From NCBI GenBank assembly GCA_002293455.1, contig DBDH01000055.1:18683-49532 (forward strand): 30,850 nucleotides of DNA, written 5' to 3'. Each line of letters opens with the position of its first letter. Position 1 is the first letter of the stretch. The notes under the pieces were generated by a model that was not told where the DNA came from, did not search any database, and saw only the letters and a program-made list of their open reading frames with translations. Source of the DNA: Treponema sp. UBA937. Lineage in GTDB: Bacteria > Spirochaetota > Spirochaetia > Treponematales > Breznakiellaceae. Shown here piece by piece: positions 24,498-30,850 of this stretch. The position numbers and the translations under genes were made by a program.

Positions 24498-25115
24498 ATG
24501 AGTCTGTTTTGTCTTGCCGCGCCTTTGGTTTTTTTCTTGTTCTGGAAGTCTCTTTCTGATGAAAATGAGGTCAGCACCGGAGGAATCTGGGCTGTCATCC
24601 TGGGGAGCATTGCGGCTGCCGTTCACTATTTTACAAGTCCTTTAATCACTTCCGGAGAATTCGGGTTTCTTCAATGGGTGATCGGCTTTGTCGATGTTAT
24701 TGTTTTCCCGGTGATAACAGCTTTGGCGGTATGCCTGCTTTTCAGGTTTTTAAAGTTTTTTTCCGCGACGATAAATCCCGCCAATTTTTTGCTTTTGTGG
24801 AGCATTCCTTTCTCTGTTTTTCAAACGTTAACCGCCGGTCCCGGCTCAGGACCTTTGTACCTCGTGGTGGTTCCGCTTTTGTGGATTGGTCTTGCCGTGG
24901 GATTCCGGTTTTTTATCAAAATGATACCAGAAGTAAAAAGATCGGCGATGATTCTTTGCATCGTTGGAGCGGTCCTTCTGCCCCTTGCCGCGGCAACGGC
25001 CTATTGGGCTCTTTACCGCCAAAACGATATTCTGGGATACATCTTATTCGGAATAAGCCTTGTACCAATGACTATCCATACCGGAATGCTTTTTGTTAAA
25101 AGTTTCAAAAGGTAA
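24498..25115 (+). CDS. Integral membrane protein of unknown function
   Basis: This 205-residue protein is mostly hydrophobic, with about six or seven membrane segments: roughly 1-17, 29-48, 58-82, 92-112, 118-138, 149-169 and 178-197. It has short polar loops and a basic C-terminus (KSFKR). I recognise no family. It is transcribed away from the his operon and alone, ending at a shared terminator with the aldolase gene. There is no Shine-Dalgarno before its ATG. Sixty bases upstream, in the same frame, an ATG with a good AAGGAG site opens a 16-codon frame that ends in TAG, so the true translation start is uncertain. Confidence 0.7.
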   Translation: MSLFCLAAPLVFFLFWKSLSDENEVSTGGIWAVILGSIAAAVHYFTSPLITSGEFGFLQWVIGFVDVIVFPVITALAVCLLFRFLKFFSATINPANFLLLWSIPFSVFQTLTAGPGSGPLYLVVVPLLWIGLAVGFRFFIKMIPEVKRSAMILCIVGAVLLPLAAATAYWALYRQNDILGYILFGISLVPMTIHTGMLFVKSFKR

Positions 25116-25141
25116 ACGAACCGCCCTAAGAATCATACGCT

Positions 25142-25186
25142 AAAAAAGGCTGTCCGGGAAACAATCCTCGAACAGCCTTTTCTTTT
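25142..25186. terminator. Bidirectional intrinsic terminator
   Basis: The arms AAAGGCTGT (25145-25153) and ACAGCCTTT (25172-25180) are complementary around an 18-base loop with partial internal pairing. An A-run on the left and a T-rich run on the right let it work for both the membrane protein gene (plus) and the aldolase gene (minus). Confidence 0.85.
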
Positions 25187-25201
25187 TGATCGATAAACTA
25201 A

Positions 25202-26200
25202 TTATGCCTGTCCGGCGGAACCCAGAACATTGATGTTTTTGTGCATATACATCTTTTTGAGCTCGTCTCTCGCGGGGCCTAAATATTTTCTGGGATCGAA
25301 TTCTTCGGGACTTTCGGCAAATACTTTGCGGATAAGGGCCGTCATGGCAAGACGTCCGTCGGAATCGATATTGATCTTGCAGACCGCGCTTTTTGCGGCT
25401 TTACGAAGCTGTTCTTCGGGGATTCCGACCGAATCTTTGAGGACTCCGCCGTATTTTTCAATCATCTTGACATATTCAATCGGAACGGAAGACGATCCGT
25501 GAAGAACGATGGGGAATCCGGGAATCCGTTTTTCGATTTCTTCAAGAATATCGAAACGCAGGGGAGGGGGAATGAGGATGCCGTTAGCGTCCCTCGTACA
25601 CTGTTCGGGCTTGAACTTGGCGCGGCCGTGGCTCGTTCCAATCGAAATAGCCAAAGAATCAACGCCGGTCTTTTTTACAAAATCTTCAACTTCTTCCGGC
25701 TGGGTATAGTGAGAATGTTCGGAAGAAACATCGTCTTCCACGCCCGCGAGAACGCCGAGTTCCCCTTCAACGGTAACATAATCTTTCCGTGAATGGGCAA
25801 ACTCGCAGACTTTTTTGGTCAGGGCAACATTTTCTTCATAAGGGAGATGTGACCCATCGATCATCACGCTGGAAAAACCGGTTTCGATGCAGTCTTTGCA
25901 GAGTTCAAAACTGTCGCCGTGGTCCAGGTGCAGAACTATCGGAATATCATAACCCAATTCACGGGCATACTGAACGGCGCCCTGGGCCATGAATCTCAGC
26001 AGGGTCTGGTTCGCGTACTTCCTAGCTCCCGAAGAAACCTGAAGAATAACCGGAGATTTTGTTTCCACACAAGCCTGAACAATGGCCTGCATCTGTTCCA
26101 TGTTATTAAAATTGTATGCAGGAATTGCATATCCGCCTTTTATCGCCTTCGCAAACATATCTTTTGTGTTTACGAGTCCTATTTCACCATAACTTGTCAT
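25202..26200 (-). CDS. fba: Class II fructose-1,6-bisphosphate aldolase
   Basis: This 332-residue zinc-dependent aldolase cleaves fructose bisphosphate in glycolysis and reverses this in gluconeogenesis. IPAYNFNN (26-33) opens the barrel. HLDHGDSFELC (91-101) has the catalytic Asp93 and zinc His94, TVEGELGVLAG follows, ISIGTSHG has zinc His191, VLHGSSSVP has zinc His234, and KINIDSDGR binds phosphate. The start at 26200 has AAGGAGAA upstream. A TTG extension to 26278 has no homology. It is a single-gene unit. Confidence 0.96.
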   Translation of the reverse strand: MTSYGEIGLVNTKDMFAKAIKGGYAIPAYNFNNMEQMQAIVQACVETKSPVILQVSSGARKYANQTLLRFMAQGAVQYARELGYDIPIVLHLDHGDSFELCKDCIETGFSSVMIDGSHLPYEENVALTKKVCEFAHSRKDYVTVEGELGVLAGVEDDVSSEHSHYTQPEEVEDFVKKTGVDSLAISIGTSHGRAKFKPEQCTRDANGILIPPPLRFDILEEIEKRIPGFPIVLHGSSSVPIEYVKMIEKYGGVLKDSVGIPEEQLRKAAKSAVCKINIDSDGRLAMTALIRKVFAESPEEFDPRKYLGPARDELKKMYMHKNINVLGSAGQA

Positions 26201-26310
26201 CAAATTCTCCTTACGATAACGTACTATTTTAATGTTAATGTCTTGGGTATCATTGGTCAAGGCGTATGAACCGCACAAGTATGTTGGGGAAAACGAGATT
26301 GTTTTTAAGC

Positions 26311-26352
26311 TTAAGCTGCAACAATATTGAAAAGCATTCCCGTGGAGATTTC
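26311..26352. repeat. 42-bp direct repeat, distal copy (orphan gene 3' end)
   Basis: It is identical over 42 bases to 27209-27250, which is the coding 3' end (EISTGMLFNIVAA plus stop) of the gene at 27209-27613. Here it stands alone in noncoding DNA downstream of the lipoprotein gene. Homology stops sharply at both ends. The pair brackets an 898-base unit, as attL/attR or a recombination duplication would. Confidence 0.9.
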
Positions 26353-26372
26353 AGACCGCTTCTTTTTTCATG

Positions 26373-26412
26373 CTTGTTACGGTTTGCAATATCCTTTACA
26401 AACCGTAACAAG
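26373..26412. repeat. Perfect 14-bp inverted repeat
   Basis: The arms CTTGTTACGGTTTG (26373-26386) and CAAACCGTAACAAG (26399-26412) pair perfectly around a 12-base loop, with two more weak pairs outside. Neither side has a U-run in the right place, so it is not a standard terminator. It lies just inside the distal 42-bp repeat and about 35 bases past the lipoprotein stop. Confidence 0.85.
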
Positions 26413-26445
26413 TACTTTCTCTGTTATTGAGAATTGATTATTTTT

Positions 26446-26880
26446 TTAATAAACACAATTGCCGGATCCATTCGTAAAATCTACGGTGATAGATTTATTA
26501 GCAACTGGGGTATCTGCTAAGTTTATTTCAGCGGTATTAAAAATTCTAACTATAAGATTAACATCTTGATCACTTCCGCTATATGCCTTCAGACTAGCCC
26601 CGGATAGTACAAATGTTTTCAACGACACTTTTCCGCCGGAAATCTTGCCGCCAGTTAAATTCCCAGAACCATAATTCATAAGAGAAGGAATTTTGTTAGC
26701 GGCGAATACGGAACCCATAACGATAATATACTTGTCGTTATAATCATCAAGACCGGTGATAGTGAGCGTAGGACCGCCACCGCCGCCACCGCCGCCGCCG
26801 GGATTCTCACAAGCAACGAAAGAAAAACCGATGATTGCTATTAATGCAATCATCCCAAAAGATTTAAGCAAGTTCTTCAT
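26446..26880 (-). CDS. Small polyglycine lipoprotein
   Basis: This is 144 residues from the ATG at 26880, chosen because AAGGAG lies nine bases upstream. Another ATG seven codons earlier lacks a site. The signal peptide MKNLLKSFGMIALIAIIGFS is followed by FVAC, with lipidated Cys24. ENP and nine consecutive glycines form a spacer. The rest (about 37-144) is a small beta-rich domain with no cysteine but one near the end (GNCVY). The signal peptide plus Gly-rich linker is reminiscent of a large lipoprotein family in termite-gut treponemes, from memory. It is presumably a surface or periplasmic protein with unknown ligand. It lies alone between two 42-bp direct repeats. Confidence 0.85.
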   Translation of the reverse strand: MKNLLKSFGMIALIAIIGFSFVACENPGGGGGGGGGPTLTITGLDDYNDKYIIVMGSVFAANKIPSLMNYGSGNLTGGKISGGKVSLKTFVLSGASLKAYSGSDQDVNLIVRIFNTAEINLADTPVANKSITVDFTNGSGNCVY

Positions 26881-27208
26881 ATTAGAACTCCTTTTTTTCA
26901 TGACTAATTTGCCCCTGTTTTGGGGAACTAATCATAGTTGATTAAAGCCCTCAAGGGCTTTAGATATGTTAAAACCGAATGGTTCCATATCCAAAAACGA
27001 GGAAACATACACAAAAAGGAAAAAATATTTTACAAAGACCTTGACAAGGATCTGACGGTTTATAAAATTGCTTGATTGCGTGAAGTGTGTTTGAATCATC
27101 AAGAGGAAAGCATCAATTATTTTCACGGTATAATTGTATCACGAAATAACTGAAATATGCAAGAGTTGTCGTATATAAAAAACAGAATGCAATGGAAATT
27201 TATTTCTA
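26881..27208. other. Gene-free stretch with two hairpins upstream of the lipoprotein gene
   Basis: This stretch of about 330 AT-rich bases holds no convincing gene. A short minus-strand frame at 26932-27126 has no recognisable features and its end overlaps a palindrome. TAAAGCCCT with AGGGCTTTA (26943-26962) is a tight hairpin that could stop RNA arriving from the gene at 27209-27613. A second imperfect inverted repeat (26903-26936, core CCCC/GGGG) would form in the lipoprotein leader. Confidence 0.55.
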
Positions 27209-27250
27209 TTAAGCTGCAACAATATTGAAAAGCATTCCCGTGGAGATTTC
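27209..27250. repeat. 42-bp direct repeat, proximal copy (within gene 3' end)
   Basis: This is the partner of 26311-26352. It includes the last 13 codons and stop of the neighbouring gene, which therefore remains intact despite the insertion or duplication beside it. Confidence 0.9.
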
Positions 27251-27613
27251 GGGGCTTGGCTTGTAGGGCATGGCGGCACTTGCGGCCTGCGCTTGTTTCA
27301 TTTGTTTTTCGTAAGTTTCTATGAGCGCGTCAATCTGATTGCCGCTCATCTCGCCGCTGCCCTGCGCCAAATTCATATCCGGCTGCTGTTTCATTTTGCT
27401 GAGCCGTTCTATCAGCACATCGAGGACTTTGAGCTTGGAGATGGCAACCCCCTGCATACCTTCCGGCGCGGGGGTTCCGGAAACATGTTTGAAATGAGAA
27501 TAGATGTAGCTTGACGGAGCTACGGGAATAGAAGTTTTCCCGTTGCCGCTTATGCTCATGGCATAACCGAGGCTTGGAGACAAAGAATATGAAGATGATA
27601 TCCCTTTCAACAT
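27209..27613 (-). CDS. Conserved-looking hypothetical protein
   Basis: This 134-residue soluble protein has no signal peptide. The N-terminal third is Ser/Gly/Tyr-rich (MLKGISSSYSLSPSLGY and on). A Pro-containing middle (APEGMQGVAISKLKVLDVLIERLSKMK) leads into helices rich in Gln and Met (NQIDALIETYEKQMKQAQAA), and the end is EISTGMLFNIVAA. The ribosome site AAAGGAAG is well placed before the ATG. I recognise no family. It is divergent from the V-ATPase operon, and its 3' end is the target of the 42-bp duplication. Confidence 0.7.
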   Translation of the reverse strand: MLKGISSSYSLSPSLGYAMSISGNGKTSIPVAPSSYIYSHFKHVSGTPAPEGMQGVAISKLKVLDVLIERLSKMKQQPDMNLAQGSGEMSGNQIDALIETYEKQMKQAQAASAAMPYKPSPEISTGMLFNIVAA

Positions 27614-27850
27614 AACATACTTCCTTTGCTTTTATTATCGGAAAATGAGAAAAAAAGCTGAGAGAATGATGTAAATAAAGTGAAAAGTACCCGTGTCAAT
27701 TCATCTTTGTGTCATTTTCTTTCATGAAATCACTTGATTATTAAGTCTTAAAAATTTACAATTGAGAAATAAAATATATTCTTCGCTAAATCCCCATGTC
27801 GGGTTTTCCGCATTGCGCGGTTCATATTATTGATTAACAAAGAGGAGATC

Positions 27851-28465
27851 ATGGACGTTCAACTTCAAGAGCTTATTGATAAAATAAAAAGGGATGGGAT
27901 CGAATCGGCTTCGGAAGAGGCAAATAAGATGAAATCCCAGGCGGAGGCCGAAGCAAAGCGTATTGTTGACGCCGCCCAAAAAGAAGCCGCGGCGATTATT
28001 GAGCGCGGAAAAGCGGAAGCCGCCAAATTTGAAAAAGCCGGAACCGCCGCCCTTGAACAGGCTTCGCGGAATTTGGTTTTGGCGTTTAAAGATGAAATTC
28101 AATCATTATTGGACAAAATTACCGCTCAATCGGCAGCAGCCGCAATGAATGATGATGTGCTCAAAGCGCTCATCCCTGAAATTATCAAGAACTGGGCTTC
28201 CAAGGGGAGCGACGCACTTGCCGTCATCCTGAGCGAAGCCGACTGCAAAAAACTTGAATCCTACTTTACGGATAAGCTGGCATCTGAATTGAAAAAGGGA
28301 TGCGAACTGAAATCCGATAAAAATCTTGCGTCCGGTTTCCTGATTGCCGCGAAAGACGGTTCCGCGTACTATGATTTTTCCGCGGAATCCGTGGCGGAAC
28401 TTATGTCCGCTTATTTGAATCCCCGCTTACAGGAAATCCTTAAAACTTCGGTAAAGGGAAATTAA
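27851..28465 (+). CDS. atpE: V-type ATP synthase subunit E
   Basis: This 204-residue peripheral-stalk subunit links the catalytic head to the membrane sector. It opens MDVQLQELIDKIKRDGIESA, followed by a long charged coiled coil (about 20-85, rich in AEAEAKRIVDAAQKEA-type heptads) and a globular C-terminal half. The start at 27851 has AGAGGAGA upstream. An in-frame ATG seven codons earlier does not. It is the first gene of the operon, two bases before the DUF2764 gene. The promoter is not evident in the AT-rich 237-base gap from 27614. Confidence 0.9.
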   Translation: MDVQLQELIDKIKRDGIESASEEANKMKSQAEAEAKRIVDAAQKEAAAIIERGKAEAAKFEKAGTAALEQASRNLVLAFKDEIQSLLDKITAQSAAAAMNDDVLKALIPEIIKNWASKGSDALAVILSEADCKKLESYFTDKLASELKKGCELKSDKNLASGFLIAAKDGSAYYDFSAESVAELMSAYLNPRLQEILKTSVKGN

Positions 28466-28467
28466 CG

Positions 28468-29103
28468 GTGGCATCGCACTATTACCTCATCGCCCAGCTT
28501 CCTTATCTGTTATACGGCCAAGGTTCGTTTATTTCTTCGGAATATTTTAAAGAGCTTTGCAAAGAACATCTTGATGATAAGGAAATGGAGCTTCTGGAAT
28601 CTTGCAGCCTGAATCCTTTTACGGAAGCGAAAGATGAAGACGCGGTTTTTGGCGGCAAGCCTCTTCCCGTTTCGTCTCCTTTTATCGATTCCTGGAGAAA
28701 TTGGGAAAAGGCGCTCCGCCTTAATCTCGCGAAATTCCGCGCCCAGAATCTAAAACGGGATGCCGGAACGCTTGAAGATCCTTCGTCCGCTTCTTTGGAC
28801 GCGGCATCAATAGCAAAAACCGCCGTAACTATGGATTCTCCGCTCGAAGCTGAAATGTATTTGGACAAGGCCCGGTGGGATTTTATCGATTCTCTGGAAG
28901 GGCTTGATCATTTTAGCGGGAACGTGGTGTTTGCCTATCTTCTTAAATTATATTTAATCGAGCGTTACGCCAAGTTTAAAGAAGATGAAGGGTTTGCGGA
29001 ATATAAACGGCTTTATGCTTCTATTATAAACCAGGCTTCTGCGGCTGACGGCCGTCAAGGGGAAGCCAATTCAATGATGAACGAATCGGGAGATCCGAAA
29101 TGA
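28468..29103 (+). CDS. DUF2764 protein of the V-ATPase operon
   Basis: This 211-residue protein begins (V)ASHYYLIAQLPYLLYGQ, the recognisable start of the DUF2764 family found between subunits E and A in spirochete, chlamydial and Bacteroidetes V-ATPase operons. It is largely helical, with RWDFIDSLEGLDHFSGNVVFAYLLKLYLIERY in the C-terminal half, and resembles in size and layout the archaeal-type subunit C. It may replace that subunit in the central stalk, but that is inference. The start is GTG, with AAAGGGAA overlapping the atpE end. Its stop overlaps the atpA start as ATGA. Confidence 0.85.
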   Translation: MASHYYLIAQLPYLLYGQGSFISSEYFKELCKEHLDDKEMELLESCSLNPFTEAKDEDAVFGGKPLPVSSPFIDSWRNWEKALRLNLAKFRAQNLKRDAGTLEDPSSASLDAASIAKTAVTMDSPLEAEMYLDKARWDFIDSLEGLDHFSGNVVFAYLLKLYLIERYAKFKEDEGFAEYKRLYASIINQASAADGRQGEANSMMNESGDPK

Positions 29104-30850
29104 CCGGAACAAAAGGTACAGTAGTTGCTGTCAACGGTAACATGGTAAGTGTTCGTTTTGACGGCAATGTTTCCATGAACGAAGTTGGTTATGTGAAAGT
29201 AGGCGGAAAGGAACTCAAGAGTGAGGTCATCCGCATCAGGGGTGATGTCTGCCAGCTCCAAGTTTTTGAAATGACCAAGGGAATCAGCGTCAACGATGTG
29301 GTTGACTTTACCGGGGACATGCTCGCGGTAGAATTGGGACCCGGCCTTTTGGGGCAGGTGTTTGACGGACTCCAGAACCCGCTGCCGGAATTGGCGAAGC
29401 AGGCCGGTTATTTCCTTGAACGGGGAATATACCTTGACGCTCTTCCCAAGGAAAGCGTGTGGGAGTTTAGCCCGAAAGCCGAAACCGGCGCGAAGGTCGA
29501 ACGCGGAGATACGCTTGGAACCGTTCCCGAAGGAGCTTTTTCCCATAGAATCATGGTTCCGTTTAACTTATACGGCTCGTATACCGTAAAATCAATAAAA
29601 GGGCAGGGGACTTACACCATCCGGGAAACGATTGCCGAACTTCAGGATGAAAAAGGCAATATTATTCCCGTTACCATGAGTTTCCGCTGGCCTGTAAAGC
29701 GGCCGGTTGACTGCTATACGGAGCGGCTCAAGCCTTCCGACCCTATGGTTACCCAGACCCGCATCATCGACACCTTTTTTCCGGTTGCGCGCGGCGGAAC
29801 CTATTGTATTCCGGGGCCTTTCGGAGCCGGAAAAACCGTCCTCCAGCAGACGACAAGCCGTCACGCGGACGTTGACATCGTCATTTTCGCGGCCTGCGGC
29901 GAGCGCGCGGGGGAGGTTGTAGAGACGCTCAAGGAATTCCCTGAGCTTACAGACCCCAAAACCGGCCGTTCTCTTATGGAACGAACCATCATTATTTGTA
30001 ATACGTCTTCCATGCCGGTTGCTGCGCGCGAGGCGTCGGTATATACGGCGGTAACTATGGCCGAATATTACCGCCAGATGGGATTGAACATCCTACTCCT
30101 CGCGGATTCTACCAGCCGCTGGGCTCAGGCAATGCGTGAAATGTCCGGCCGCCTGGAAGAAATCCCCGGAGAAGAAGCCTTCCCCGCCTACCTTGAATCG
30201 ACCATCGCCAGTTTTTATGAACGGGCGGGCCTCGTAAGACTCGGTGACGGCAGCGTCGGTTCTGTCACTATCGGCGGAACGGTAAGCCCCGCGGGCGGTA
30301 ACTTTGAAGAACCGGTAACGCAGGCAACGCTGAAAGTTGTCGGCGCGTTCCACGGTCTTTCCCGCGAACGTTCCGATGCCCGCAAGTATCCCGCCATCCA
30401 TCCGCTCGATTCATGGTCGAAATACAAAGGCATTATGCCTCAGGACAAGGTCGATTACGCGCATGGCTTCCTTGCCCGCGGAAGTGAAGTCGAACAGATG
30501 ATGAAGGTTGTCGGCGAAGAAGGCACGAGCCTCGACGATTATATCATCTTCCTGAAAGGCGATCTTTTGGATGCCGTGTATTTCCAGCAGAACTCCTTTG
30601 ACCGTGTTGATGCCGCGGTTACCGTTGAAAGACAAAAATATACGTTCTCTATTTTGATTGAGATTCTTGGAACAAAGTTTACGTTTAAAGACAAGAACGA
30701 AGCCCGAAGCTGGTTTAACCGGCTCCGTCAGAGATTCCTCGATTATAACGGAAGCGAATGGAAAACTGAACGTTTTAACGAGCTTGAAAAAGAAATCCGG
30801 GATTCAATGAAAGAGCGGGCTGCCGGTTTGGATAAGCAAGCGGAAAAATT
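29100..30850 (+). CDS. atpA: V-type ATP synthase catalytic subunit A (runs off the window)
   Basis: This frame starts at the ATG at 29100 and is still open at the window end after 583 codons, close to the family's ~590. MTGTKGTVVAVNGNMVSVRF is the N-terminal barrel. A bulge domain of about 100 residues follows (about 110-210). The P-loop GPFGAGKT is at 239-246, ACGERAGEV comes next, and LLLADSTSRWAQAMREMSGRLEEIPGEEAFPAYL is the catalytic Glu/Walker B region. It hydrolyses or makes ATP coupled to H+ or Na+ movement. Subunits B, D, I and K should follow outside this window. Confidence 0.95.
   Translation, partial: MTGTKGTVVAVNGNMVSVRFDGNVSMNEVGYVKVGGKELKSEVIRIRGDVCQLQVFEMTKGISVNDVVDFTGDMLAVELGPGLLGQVFDGLQNPLPELAKQAGYFLERGIYLDALPKESVWEFSPKAETGAKVERGDTLGTVPEGAFSHRIMVPFNLYGSYTVKSIKGQGTYTIRETIAELQDEKGNIIPVTMSFRWPVKRPVDCYTERLKPSDPMVTQTRIIDTFFPVARGGTYCIPGPFGAGKTVLQQTTSRHADVDIVIFAACGERAGEVVETLKEFPELTDPKTGRSLMERTIIICNTSSMPVAAREASVYTAVTMAEYYRQMGLNILLLADSTSRWAQAMREMSGRLEEIPGEEAFPAYLESTIASFYERAGLVRLGDGSVGSVTIGGTVSPAGGNFEEPVTQATLKVVGAFHGLSRERSDARKYPAIHPLDSWSKYKGIMPQDKVDYAHGFLARGSEVEQMMKVVGEEGTSLDDYIIFLKGDLLDAVYFQQNSFDRVDAAVTVERQKYTFSILIEILGTKFTFKDKNEARSWFNRLRQRFLDYNGSEWKTERFNELEKEIRDSMKERAAGLDKQAEK

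Noticed and set aside
26373..26412. Integron attC site next to the lipoprotein cassette
   Set aside because: The palindrome begins GTTACGG and ends CCGTAAC, the opposite orientation of attC boxes, and it is perfectly symmetric without extrahelical bases. No integrase is visible.
26932..27126. 64-residue minus-strand frame
   Set aside because: It has no ribosome site or recognisable motif, and its end falls on a palindrome upstream of the lipoprotein gene.
1..30850. CRISPR array, tRNA or rRNA genes
   Set aside because: I saw no regularly spaced long repeats, and no tRNA- or rRNA-like stretch on either strand. The only periodic array is the 15-bp operator set.

Overview
The window looks like the chromosome of a spirochete close to Treponema, most likely a host-associated (termite-gut or similar) treponeme. 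Three things point there: a V/A-type ATPase operon in the order E, DUF2764, A; a small polyglycine lipoprotein whose signal peptide resembles a family I associate with termite-gut treponemes; and a two-domain nucleoside diphosphate kinase-like protein. This placement is inference from gene content, because there is no rRNA here. The backbone is moderate in GC. The first 3.1 kb and several intergenic pockets are visibly AT-richer.

Layout: 1-3.1 kb is an accessory patch with a broken YhcG/DUF1016-type nuclease gene and a large SF1 helicase that carries a C-terminal nuclease-like domain. 3.1-6.7 kb is an aryl-keto-acid module on the minus strand (iorA, iorB, paaK). 6.76-9.0 kb is a second accessory patch on the plus strand: a decayed AAA/DUF4143 ATPase, a TetR regulator behind a tandem operator array, and a small two-gene toxin-antitoxin-like pair. 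9.0-14.5 kb is a minus-strand run (acyltransferase, GltS-like transporter, family 4 uracil-DNA glycosylase, priA). 14.6-16.8 kb holds a convergent FKBP lipoprotein and the NDK-like gene, separated by a two-way terminator. 16.8-24.4 kb is a complete-looking histidine operon (hisG-hisB-hisH-hisF-hisAIE-hisC-hisD) followed by a coupled radical-SAM gene. 24.5-26.2 kb holds a membrane protein and a class II aldolase that converge on a terminator. 26.3-27.6 kb is a small lipoprotein cassette bounded by 42-bp direct repeats. 27.85 kb to the end is the start of the V-type ATPase operon.

The most interesting signal is in front of the his operon. There is a promoter, an 18-codon leader peptide (MTWAARFKHHYHHHFLTT) strongly resembling enterobacterial HisL, a 9-bp antiterminator that starts at the leader stop codon, and a terminator with eight U residues ahead of hisG. 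This is a classical ribosome-mediated histidine attenuator in a probable spirochete. Other notable points are the HisA-HisI-HisE triple fusion, the 15-bp-periodic operator array under the tetR promoter, the IorA subunit without its ferredoxin domain, and the att-like duplication around the lipoprotein cassette.
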